NCBI GenBank assembly: GCA_947072805.1
Contig: CAMTJK010000128.1
Span: forward strand, 1 to 9,554
Origin: an uncultured Prevotella sp.
GTDB lineage: Bacteria; Bacteroidota; Bacteroidia; Bacteroidales; Bacteroidaceae
Direction of reading: 5' to 3'
Length of the DNA: 9,554 nucleotides
In this document: positions 1-5,532 of the stretch, piece after piece
Layout of the letters: each line of letters begins with the position of its first letter
How positions within the stretch are numbered: position 1 is the stretch's first letter
Translations under genes and position numbers: made by a program
The notes under the pieces: model-generated
Seen by the model: the letters and a program-made list of their open reading frames with translations, nothing else
Database searches by the model: none
Told to the model about the DNA's origin: nothing

Positions 1-82
1 GGTATTAAATCGCAAAACGCGTAACTCTCTGATTATCAACACTCCCTATTTGAGATGAAAAACGCTCATTTTCGCGTCGTAG
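1..82. other. Non-coding left edge
   Basis: No plausible gene is visible here. The stretch is AT-rich with CGCG-containing patches (aaaacgcgt near 14-22, tttcgcgtcg near 70-79) and runs directly into the 54-base repeat at 83. A weak GAAAA/TTTTC inverted repeat (57-61 with 69-73) is present. It may be an outer extension of the repeat element, but the matching flank of the right-hand copy lies outside the window, so this cannot be tested here. Confidence 0.4.
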
Positions 83-136
83 GTTACAAATCGAGGTTTG
101 GATGCCTATTAACACACGTTAAAGTAAAGATTTTTC
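83..136 (+). repeat. 54-base inverted repeat, left copy
   Basis: Positions 83-136 match the reverse complement of 9501-9554 at 52 of 54 bases; the two differences are at 102 and 107. The repeat starts gttacaaatcgaggtttg and ends with aaagtaaagatttttc. Inside it is a small inverted repeat, TTAAC-acac-GTTAA (109-122). Similarity stops abruptly at 136/9501 on the inner side; the outer limit is unknown because the right copy ends with the window. It could be a dispersed intergenic repeat, the end of a miniature mobile element or a regulatory element. No function is established from the sequence. Confidence 0.9.
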
Positions 137-152
137 TAAACTGTTAATGAAA

Positions 153-317
153 CTATAATGATAGTATTTCAGGAATTGAAGATGGAATGATTATGTTCCC
201 GGTATACTTCGTGTCAGAAATTACAGACACTGTTTCATCTGTCTTATTCAGATTATAATATATACCATAAACATAAGCATCATAGGCTTGAGCCGTTGCG
301 AACGAAAGGCATGCCAT
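153..317 (-). pseudogene. Truncated BspA-like leucine-rich-repeat protein remnant
   Basis: The minus-strand frame ending at 153 encodes GIYYNLNKTDETVSV followed by TKYTGNIIIPSSI. This closely resembles the first segment of BspA-like (Treponema pallidum-type LRR) surface proteins of Prevotella and Bacteroides, where a 'GIYYN...' strand precedes '(Y/S)G-x-I-V-IPSS' and the first leucine-rich repeat. Here the frame stops nine residues after IPSS, and no LRR repeat follows before the 54-base repeat. Intact family members have hundreds of residues, so this is an N-terminal stub. The frame continues upstream to an ATG at 413 with a basic, non-signal-like segment that looks unrelated. The call rests on motif recognition; expression is not expected. 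Confidence 0.6.
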
Positions 318-413
318 TTTACGGCGTAAGGTTACGCAGAAAATCTGATACAACACGTCTCTTTGCGTTTTTCTTGTAAAACCCCAATGGTTCATTATGA
401 TGCTGATGAACAA
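279..413 (-). other. Possible dispersed-repeat sequence fused in frame to the LRR remnant
   Basis: The open frame of the remnant continues upstream from about 278 to an ATG at 413. This part encodes a basic stretch (KTQRDV, then FCVTLRRKMACLSFATAQAYD) that is not a normal lipoprotein or secretion signal. I have the impression that similar peptides recur as hypothetical ORFs in Prevotella and Bacteroides genomes, which would make this a dispersed nucleotide repeat rather than a gene. That is recollection, not something the window proves. The end, FATAQAYDA, could also be the tail of an original signal peptide. Confidence 0.3.
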
Positions 414-445
414 TTTGTGTTAATCTGTTTTGCTATATATAATAA

Positions 446-457
446 TGTACGCGTACA
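446..457. other. Perfect 12-base palindrome TGTACGCGTACA
   Basis: This exact self-complementary 12-mer sits in an AT-rich gap (421-470) between the LRR remnant and the hairpin downstream of the membrane-protein gene. A dyad of this size in AT-rich surroundings could bind a dimeric regulator, but no neighbouring gene reads away from it with a recognisable promoter, so no role is assigned. Confidence 0.35.
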
Positions 458-502
458 ATAATTAAACTCAAATCGGTAATGAGACTGTTTCGCGCAGACA
501 AA

Positions 503-540
503 TTATCATCATAACGCTAATGACCGATTAGAGATGATAA
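503..540 (-). terminator. Nested hairpin downstream of the PAQR gene; possible weak terminator
   Basis: Read on the minus strand the region forms an outer 8-bp stem (TTATCATC/GATGATAA, 540-533 with 510-503) and an inner 5-bp stem (CTAAT/ATTAG, 531-527 with 521-517) closed by a 5-base loop. An asymmetric internal loop separates them (1 base against 6). It lies about 84-121 bases beyond the stop codon of the membrane-protein gene, in the right direction for a terminator. Only three Ts follow and the stem is AT-rich, so intrinsic termination would be weak; it may instead stabilise the mRNA 3' end. Confidence 0.35.
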
Positions 541-623
541 GCATTGCGACGAAGCCCTAAGCCTGCATGACAGCGTAGACTTACGGCTAAGATGGAGATA
601 AGAAGATGTCGGAGTATGAAGAA

Positions 624-1277
624 TTATCCCGCATAGTCGAGCAGCACATCCCATACGGCGATGATGTGGCAGATGCTTCCGGCAATGACAAAGAAATGGA
701 ACACGGAGTGCATGAAGCGGCGTTTGTTGAAGCTGTAAAACAGGGCACCGGTAATGTAGAATACGCCCTCGGCAACAATCCATGTCACCGCCGTTGCGCT
801 GACGCTGTCTATGAGCGGTTTGAAAGCTACAAGCACCGACAGTCCCATGCCCACAAAGCAGGCAGTCTCCAGGTTGCTGTGCTCCTTCAGTCGCCTCAGA
901 CTTACTGCCGTTCCCGCGATGGCACACAGCCAGACAAAGCAGAAGAGGCTCCATCCCCAATATCCTTGCTGTCGCAGAGCCACGAGCGTCAGTGGCGAGT
1001 AGCTGCCGGCAATGTGCCAGTAGATGGCGGCGTGATCCCAGCGCCGCAGCCTTTCCTTCCATTTGCTACGGCGTGGAAAGGCGTGATAGGCGGTAGAGGC
1101 AGCGTAGGAGGCGAGCATGCCGAACATATAGAGCACCACGCCGGCACGTGCCCAGGGATTGTTGCCGCGTGAGCATATCACGAGGAAGACAATACCCACA
1201 GCAACACCCATCACAATGCCTGCCGCATGCGACCATGTGTTGAGTTGCTCCTCTTTCTTTGTGTATCTTATTGCCAT
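624..1277 (-). CDS. trhA: PAQR/hemolysin III family integral membrane protein
   Basis: This encodes a 217-residue, strongly hydrophobic protein of the hemolysin III/YqfA (TrhA) branch of the PAQR family, normally seven transmembrane helices in the inner membrane. Family signatures are visible: NTWSHAAG near residues 13-20, S-T-A-Y-H at 61-65, DHAAIYWHIAGSYSP at 81-95, and a last-helix H-x3-H at 190-194. By analogy with adiponectin receptors, H65, H190 and H194 are likely zinc ligands. The family is linked to membrane homeostasis and the 'hemolysin' name is historical; the substrate is unknown. The frame is open to an ATG at 1355, but I use the ATG at 1277: family members begin close to K-x-E-E-x-x-N, and a TAnnTTTG promoter element lies inside the longer frame. 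The gene is monocistronic and diverges from the DUF3822 gene. Confidence 0.88.
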   Translation of the reverse strand: MAIRYTKKEEQLNTWSHAAGIVMGVAVGIVFLVICSRGNNPWARAGVVLYMFGMLASYAASTAYHAFPRRSKWKERLRRWDHAAIYWHIAGSYSPLTLVALRQQGYWGWSLFCFVWLCAIAGTAVSLRRLKEHSNLETACFVGMGLSVLVAFKPLIDSVSATAVTWIVAEGVFYITGALFYSFNKRRFMHSVFHFFVIAGSICHIIAVWDVLLDYAG

Positions 1278-1294
1278 AAAATGTGTTGCAACTG

Positions 1295-1302
1295 CAAATA
1301 TA
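1295..1302 (-). promoter_or_regulatory. Putative -7 box for the PAQR gene
   Basis: On the minus strand this reads TATATTTG, an exact match to the Bacteroidota -7 element TAnnTTTG. It sits 17 bases before the ATG at 1277, which would leave a leader of only about 10 bases. No TTTG is found at the usual 19-21 base spacing upstream (the nearest is 13 bases away), so the promoter is incomplete by consensus. Its position favours the shorter start. Confidence 0.4.
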
Positions 1303-1546
1303 GCCATTTTTACCACAAATCTTTCATTATTGCAAGATAAACCCAAAACGGTCATCTACATAGCCCGCCATGCCTTTGCCGATGCGGTTGCAGTCCGGCA
1401 CACAGATAGACGATGCTGACATGAAATATAAAGACCGATTTGGGATAAACGATGACAGCACCTCTTGTTGGCTGTGACGATGGGCACGGCATAAGATGGC
1501 GACCGGTGGAGACGGCGCTGCAAAAGGCAAAAAACGGTGGTTTTAT
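1303..1546. other. Divergent intergenic region with no recognisable gene
   Basis: Between the PAQR gene (ATG at 1277) and the DUF3822 gene (ATG at 1607) lie about 330 bases. Apart from the promoter elements at 1295-1302 and 1547-1577, nothing recognisable was found. Short open frames in this stretch encode low-complexity, Pro/Arg/Ser-rich peptides without family features, and no tRNA-like fold or strong hairpin was seen. The middle (about 1360-1530) is more GC-rich than the edges and could be decayed coding sequence, but no parent gene can be named. Confidence 0.4.
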
Positions 1547-1577
1547 TTTGTACTTAACACGATTTCAAGTAAATTTG
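1547..1577 (+). promoter_or_regulatory. Bacteroidota-type promoter for DUF3822-rsmD
   Basis: TTTG at 1547-1550, a 19-base spacer and TAAATTTG at 1570-1577 match the primary sigma consensus of Bacteroidota (TTTG, 19-21 bases, TAnnTTTG) exactly. Transcription would begin around 1582-1585, giving a leader of about 22-25 bases before the ATG at 1607. An upstream ATG at 1496 in the same frame would lie outside the transcript, which decides the start codon. Confidence 0.75.
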
Positions 1578-1606
1578 CATCGGATAAATCATACCTTACG
1601 ATTCTG

Positions 1607-2428
1607 ATGACAGCAACGGACAATATCACACAGCCCGCAAGACAAAGGCTGACCATACGCGTGAGCCGGCACTCGCTCTCGTTCTCTACGCTCGACATGA
1701 CGGTAAAGGACAATCCTGTGCTCTATGAGCCGTATACGGTGAAGAGCGGCATCTCGATGGCTGCCAACCTGCGTGAGGCGCTGAAAACATGCGAGCTGCC
1801 GTCGCAGAAGTATCGCAACGTAATGGTAATGATAGACTCGCCGGTGCTTATGATACCGGTGGACATGTTTGAAGAGGAGCACTGTGCCACACTCTACTGC
1901 CATTCTTTCCCGAAGAGTGCGGGCGAGGCTGTTATGCACAATGTGCTGCCCGACCTTAACGCCGTTGCGGCCTTTGCCGTAAACCGCGACCTGAAGCTCG
2001 TTATCGACGACAACTTCCCCAACGCACGCTTTGCATGTGCCGTCTCGCCGGTGTGGCGCTATCTGCACCAGCGCAGTTTTACGGGGGCAAGAAGTAAACT
2101 ATACGGATATTTCCACGATGGTAAACTGGAAATATTCAGTTTCAACCAGCATCGTTTCAAGTATTGCAACACGTTTGAAGCCACACATACGCAGGACGCG
2201 CTCTACTTCCTGCTGTACGTGTGGAAGCAGCTGATGCTGAAACCGGAGTACGACGAGATACATATAGTGGGAGACATACCTGAAAAGGAATGGCTCGTGG
2301 ACGAACTAAGGAAGTATCTGCAGAGGGCTTACGTGATAAGTCCCACCGGCGACTTCAACCGCGCACCGGCAACACGCATTGCTGGCATGCCGTATGACCT
2401 GGTAACGTTTTATGTAAAAGGGAGATAG
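1607..2428 (+). CDS. DUF3822 family protein, function unknown
   Basis: This encodes a 273-residue soluble protein with no signal peptide or membrane segment. It matches my recognition of DUF3822, a family largely confined to Bacteroidota and commonly found next to rsmD. The N-terminal part opens with a TIRVSRHSLSFSTLD-type strand pair (residues 16-30), and the C-terminal half has another strand-rich block (LYGYFHDGKLEIFSFNQH, 165-182) followed by VGDIPEKEWLVDELRKYL. This two-lobe layout is reminiscent of an actin/RNase H-like fold, but no nucleotide-binding motif can be confirmed. The ATG at 1607 is chosen because the promoter at 1547-1577 lies just upstream. The stop is 5 bases before rsmD, so the two are almost certainly co-transcribed; a role connected with ribosome assembly or rRNA is inference only. 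Confidence 0.8.
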   Translation: MTATDNITQPARQRLTIRVSRHSLSFSTLDMTVKDNPVLYEPYTVKSGISMAANLREALKTCELPSQKYRNVMVMIDSPVLMIPVDMFEEEHCATLYCHSFPKSAGEAVMHNVLPDLNAVAAFAVNRDLKLVIDDNFPNARFACAVSPVWRYLHQRSFTGARSKLYGYFHDGKLEIFSFNQHRFKYCNTFEATHTQDALYFLLYVWKQLMLKPEYDEIHIVGDIPEKEWLVDELRKYLQRAYVISPTGDFNRAPATRIAGMPYDLVTFYVKGR

Positions 2429-2433
2429 TAAGG

Positions 2434-2964
2434 ATGAGAATAATCACCGGACAGTATAAGGGACGCCATTTCGAGATACCGCGCTCTTTCAAGGCACGCC
2501 CGACAACCGATTTCGCAAAAGAAAACATCTTCAATGTGCTGATGGGCTACATCGATTTCGATGGAGCTACGGCTCTCGACCTCTTCTCCGGCACCGGCAG
2601 CATATCGCTCGAACTGCTTTCGAGAGGGTGCAGCCGCGTGGTGAGCGTGGAAAGCGACCGCGACCATCATGCCTTTATCACGCAATGTCTGAAAAAGCTC
2701 GGCAGCGACAGGTGTGTGCCCCTGCGTACCGACGTGTTCCGATTCATCAAGTCGTGCCGCGCCCAGTTCGATTTCATCTTTGCCGACCCACCTTATGCGC
2801 TTGCCGAACTGCCGCAAATACCAGACCTTATCTTTGAGCGCAGACTGCTGACGGAGGGCGGAGTGTTCGTCTTTGAACATGGAAAGAACCAAGATTTCAG
2901 TGCATCGGAGCACTTTGTGGAGCACCGCTCTTACGGCAGCGTGAACTTTTCAATATTCCGTTGA
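2434..2964 (+). CDS. rsmD: 16S rRNA (guanine966-N2)-methyltransferase RsmD
   Basis: RsmD uses S-adenosylmethionine to methylate N2 of G966 (E. coli numbering) of 16S rRNA in the small ribosomal subunit. The 176-residue product has the expected order of features: MRIITGQYKGR at the N-terminus, the RPTTDFAKENIFN segment (22-34) typical of the family, SAM-binding motif I LDLFSGTG (48-55), the acidic end of strand 2 (VESD, 72-75), and the catalytic motif DPPY (118-121) for exocyclic amino groups. Length is normal for the family (about 180-200). It begins 5 bases after the DUF3822 stop; a purine-rich aaagggaga overlapping that stop may help initiation. It converges with the cardiolipin synthase gene, leaving 27 bases between the stops and no clear terminator. 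Confidence 0.95.
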   Translation: MRIITGQYKGRHFEIPRSFKARPTTDFAKENIFNVLMGYIDFDGATALDLFSGTGSISLELLSRGCSRVVSVESDRDHHAFITQCLKKLGSDRCVPLRTDVFRFIKSCRAQFDFIFADPPYALAELPQIPDLIFERRLLTEGGVFVFEHGKNQDFSASEHFVEHRSYGSVNFSIFR

Positions 2965-2991
2965 GGCCGACGGCAAGGGCAGACAGCCGCA

Positions 2992-4416
2992 TCAGAAGAG
3001 CGGAGAAAGCAGCCGGACAAGGCTTTCCCACAGACGCTGTGCAAAGCCGGGACGCACACGTTCGAGAATAGTCTCCAAATCAACGGTGTGCTCCATGTCA
3101 CCGTTGAAAATTTCCTTGAAGCGCAATGCCGTTTCGGCATCGTAGAAAAACACATTCGATTCAAAGTTGTTCTCAAAGCTGCGGCAGTCTATGTTGGTAG
3201 AGCCGCATGACGCAAGCGAATCGTCGCATACAAGTATCTTGCTGTGTATAAAGCCTGTGGTATAAAGGAAAACCTTTACGCCGGCTTTCATTATGTCGCG
3301 CAGATAGGAGCGTCCAGCCCATTCTACAAACTTCGAGTCGCCCTTGTCGGGCACTATCAGTCGCACGTCAATGCCTCCGAGGGCAGCCGTCTTCAGTGCG
3401 AAGATTATGGAATCAGTAGGCAGGAAGTAGGGTGTTTCGATGTATATGTATCGTTTTGCCGCCATGATTATGCGCAGGTAGCCCTGCATGATGTCGGGAT
3501 AGGTGGCTACGGGGCTGCTTGTCACAATCTGTGCAAGACAGTTGTTGGCTGTAGTGCCGTTGATGGGAGGGTAGTACTTGCGGTCGGAGATGAGTGTGCG
3601 GTCCACGAAATACCAATCAACGAGAAATGCCCTCTGCAGTGCATAAGCCGCTCCGCCGCTTATCTTCACCATTGTGTCGCGCCATTTGCGTCCGCCGGTA
3701 CCCTTTACGTAGCGCAGGGCAATGTTCATTCCGCCGATAAATCCCGTGGTACCGTCTATGACCACAATCTTGCGGTGGTTGCGGTAGTTCACTTTGCTCG
3801 TAAATACGGGGAACTTGACGGGCAGGAACGGATGCACCTCTATGCCTTCTTCCTTCATCCGTTCGAAAAAGCGATGGCTTACGTTCCAGCATCCCACGTC
3901 ATCGTATATGATACGCACCTCTACGCCGCTGCGTGCCTTGTCGATGAGTGCGTCGGCGATGAGATTGCCCAGCGCATCGTCGGCAAAGATGTACATGTCG
4001 ATGTGTATGTGATGTCGGGCCTTGCCTATTGAGGCGAGCAAGGCGCTGAAGTAGCCGTATCCGTCGGTGTATATTTCGGTCTCGTTGTCCTTGAACGGCA
4101 GCGAGAGATTCTGGTTTACGAACAGCTCAATAGTCTGTTTGTGTGCTTCGGGCAGCCGCAAGTCATGCTGCTCCACGAAGCTGAGCATGGAACGCTTGGT
4201 GAGTTGGTTGAGGCTTCGTCCGCTTACGAGTTTCTCCTTACGTGTGTTTATTCCGAAAAAGAGGTAGAAAACGATGCCGGCGACGGGCACAAAATATATG
4301 ACGAGAGCCCATGCCATGGTCTTTGCCGGTTGCCTGTTGTCCATTATTACGTGGATTATCGCCGCAATCACGATAATCTCGTATATGATGAGCCCGACAA
4401 TATGCAGTCCGTACAT
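2992..4416 (-). CDS. cls: Cardiolipin synthase (phospholipase D type)
   Basis: The enzyme joins two phosphatidylglycerol molecules to make cardiolipin and glycerol at the inner membrane. The 474-residue product has two N-terminal transmembrane helices (about 5-25 and 34-54) matching the PLDc_N region. Two phospholipase D domains follow, with complete HKD motifs: H214-x-K216-x4-D221 followed by GFIGG, and H391-x-K393-x4-D398 followed by a GSTN segment. The length is typical of bacterial ClsA-like enzymes. The ATG at 4416 is preceded by a perfect AAGGAGG with 9-base spacing. It lies 31 bases downstream of queE and is probably co-transcribed with it, though the two functions are unrelated. No promoter consensus was found in the gap. 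Confidence 0.95.
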   Translation of the reverse strand: MYGLHIVGLIIYEIIVIAAIIHVIMDNRQPAKTMAWALVIYFVPVAGIVFYLFFGINTRKEKLVSGRSLNQLTKRSMLSFVEQHDLRLPEAHKQTIELFVNQNLSLPFKDNETEIYTDGYGYFSALLASIGKARHHIHIDMYIFADDALGNLIADALIDKARSGVEVRIIYDDVGCWNVSHRFFERMKEEGIEVHPFLPVKFPVFTSKVNYRNHRKIVVIDGTTGFIGGMNIALRYVKGTGGRKWRDTMVKISGGAAYALQRAFLVDWYFVDRTLISDRKYYPPINGTTANNCLAQIVTSSPVATYPDIMQGYLRIIMAAKRYIYIETPYFLPTDSIIFALKTAALGGIDVRLIVPDKGDSKFVEWAGRSYLRDIMKAGVKVFLYTTGFIHSKILVCDDSLASCGSTNIDCRSFENNFESNVFFYDAETALRFKEIFNGDMEHTVDLETILERVRPGFAQRLWESLVRLLSPLF

Positions 4417-4425
4417 GTCTTGTTT

Positions 4426-4432
4426 CCTCCTT
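4426..4432 (-). promoter_or_regulatory. Full-consensus Shine-Dalgarno sequence of cls
   Basis: The minus strand reads AAGGAGG, fully complementary to the usual 16S anti-SD, 9 bases before the cls ATG. Bacteroidota rarely use Shine-Dalgarno initiation, and the other minus-strand genes here (dnaG, queD, queE) have none, so this site stands out and fixes the cls start. Confidence 0.7.
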
Positions 4433-4447
4433 TTCAGTGTTTATGTA

Positions 4448-5029
4448 CTACTTAATGCCTGTCAGCTTGTGCGTTTGCAGTGACAGTCGCCATTGCGGAT
4501 GCCTTAGGATATAGTCGATACATGCCGTTGTTATCTCTCTGTTCCGCTGTTCGTTGCCGGTGTCGCAGGGCTGCAGGTAGCGGTAATCGGCCTCAATGCC
4601 GCAGTCGTCCGGAGTATTTTCCCCGTCAAACACGCATTTTATCTCGTTGCATCTCTTTATTACGGTGCGTGCCGCGTTGCCTACGAACGACTGTTTGGGC
4701 GATACGGTGAGCCAGTCAATGCCTTCCGGAACGCGCATCGTGCCGTTTGTTTCCATCGCCACCTCGTATCCGTTTCCGTGAAGCAGGGCAATAAAATCAT
4801 CGTCGACCTGCAGAGCCGGCTCCCCACCGGTAAGCACTACAAATCGGGTGGGGTAGTTGATGATTTCGCCGATAATGTCGCTGTCGCTCATCTCCCGGTA
4901 TGCTTGATGGTCGGTGTCGCAGAACGTACAGCCGAGGTTGCAGCCCGAGAAGCGCACGAAGACAGCGGCTCTTCCTGTATTTCGCCCTTCGCCTTGCAGC
5001 GAATGGAATATTTCATTAACCCTCTTCAT
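4448..5029 (-). CDS. queE: 7-carboxy-7-deazaguanine synthase (radical SAM)
   Basis: QueE converts 6-carboxy-5,6,7,8-tetrahydropterin to 7-carboxy-7-deazaguanine, the third step from GTP toward preQ0 and queuosine. The 193-residue product starts with the family hallmark VNEIFHSLQGEG (4-15) and has the radical-SAM cysteine motif C30-x3-C34-x2-C37 in GCNLGCTFCDTDH. TGGEP (67-71) is the SAM-binding motif. METNGT (91-96) and a VSPK segment (about 108-111) are also typical. No Shine-Dalgarno or TAnnTTTG promoter lies directly upstream; the 112-base spacer to queD contains the hairpin at 5047-5086. The substrate comes from the neighbouring queD product. The remaining genes queC and queF are not in this window. 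Confidence 0.95.
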   Translation of the reverse strand: MKRVNEIFHSLQGEGRNTGRAAVFVRFSGCNLGCTFCDTDHQAYREMSDSDIIGEIINYPTRFVVLTGGEPALQVDDDFIALLHGNGYEVAMETNGTMRVPEGIDWLTVSPKQSFVGNAARTVIKRCNEIKCVFDGENTPDDCGIEADYRYLQPCDTGNEQRNREITTACIDYILRHPQWRLSLQTHKLTGIK

Positions 5030-5046
5030 ATTGTCAAACGGTGCCT

Positions 5047-5094
5047 GCCGCCTTATGTGTAGCCTCTTTCCCCGATGTAAGGCGGTCTTTTTTT
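5047..5094 (+). terminator. Hairpin plus T-tract between queD and queE (plus-strand terminator geometry)
   Basis: CCGCCTTA (5048-5055) pairs with TAAGGCGG (5078-5085), extendable by G-U and A-U pairs on both sides, and is followed on the plus strand by seven Ts (5088-5094). That is a textbook intrinsic terminator, but only for plus-strand transcription, and every gene here is on the minus strand. On the minus strand the A-run comes before the hairpin, which then sits 17 bases before the queE ATG, where it would be a leader structure rather than a terminator. It could stop antisense RNA, or control or process the queD-queE message. Confidence 0.5.
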
Positions 5095-5141
5095 ATGTTA
5101 TGATATAGGTGTAGGGAGAGTAAGATATAATGTATGTACAA

Positions 5142-5486
5142 TCAGGGTTCCTCCTCATCTACGACATAGGTGGCTATATTGCCCTCGCTTTCCTGCACTG
5201 TCACCTTGTAGCATTGCGGAATCTGTTCGGCACACCACCGCGCAAGATTTTCGGCGGTGGGGTTAAAGGGAAGAAGATCGTTGAGATAACCGTGGTCGAG
5301 ATAGCCGTGAATGCGGCTTTTGATGTGTGAGAAGTCGCAAACCATACCGTTTGCGTCGAGCTCTTTGGCTTTGCAATAAACAGTTATTATCCAGTTGTGA
5401 CCGTGGACGCGGGTGCATTTGCTCTCATAATCGAGCGTAAGCCGGTGGCATCCCGCTATTTCCATTGTTTTTTTTATGTAATACAT
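5142..5486 (-). CDS. queD: 6-carboxy-5,6,7,8-tetrahydropterin synthase
   Basis: QueD makes 6-carboxytetrahydropterin from 7,8-dihydroneopterin triphosphate, the second step of the 7-deazaguanine route. The 114-residue product has the PTPS fold residues: zinc ligand H14 in the CHRL segment, catalytic C24 and zinc ligands H28 and H30 in CTRVHGH, the LDHGYLND loop (63-70) with the catalytic Asp-His pair, and E99 near the end for pterin binding. The length is typical. ATG at 5486 is used; an internal ATG at 5465 would remove the first beta strand. The gene starts 46 bases after the dnaG stop and precedes queE by 112 bases, so the two enzymes acting in sequence are adjacent. PTPS paralogues exist, but the queE neighbour makes QueD the best reading. 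Confidence 0.93.
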   Translation of the reverse strand: MYYIKKTMEIAGCHRLTLDYESKCTRVHGHNWIITVYCKAKELDANGMVCDFSHIKSRIHGYLDHGYLNDLLPFNPTAENLARWCAEQIPQCYKVTVQESEGNIATYVVDEEEP

Positions 5487-5532
5487 CGTATTGATATGTG
5501 ATTCTTCTGTCGTTGATAGCCCGTCAGATCAT

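Noticed and set aside
517..1062. 181-codon minus-strand frame overlapping the PAQR gene
   Set aside because: It is a shifted-frame shadow of the PAQR gene with a Cys/His/Arg-rich product and no signature; the overlapping PAQR motifs are clear.
1278..1355. N-terminal extension of the PAQR protein to the ATG at 1355
   Set aside because: The extension contains the predicted -7 box and precedes the normal family N-terminus; it is most likely untranslated.
1360..1530. tRNA or small-RNA gene in the divergent intergenic region
   Set aside because: No cloverleaf, T-loop GTTC motif or terminator could be traced; the GC-rich patches do not fold convincingly.
1496..1606. N-terminal extension of the DUF3822 protein to the ATG at 1496
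   Set aside because: A full-consensus promoter lies inside the extension, so the upstream ATG would not be on the transcript.
2965..3030. Bidirectional terminator between rsmD and cls
   Set aside because: Only weak inverted repeats are present (for example GAAAGC/GCTTTC at 3005-3010 and 3022-3027, inside cls), with no T-tract; not enough for a call.
3244..4032. 262-codon plus-strand open frame opposite cls
   Set aside because: It overlaps the cardiolipin synthase, whose two HKD motifs fix the minus strand as coding. The composition is antisense-like.
5047..5086. preQ1-type riboswitch upstream of queE
   Set aside because: The minus-strand leader has a superficially similar ggctacaca segment, but not the short first stem, loop and A-rich tail pseudoknot of class I, and I cannot align it to classes II or III.
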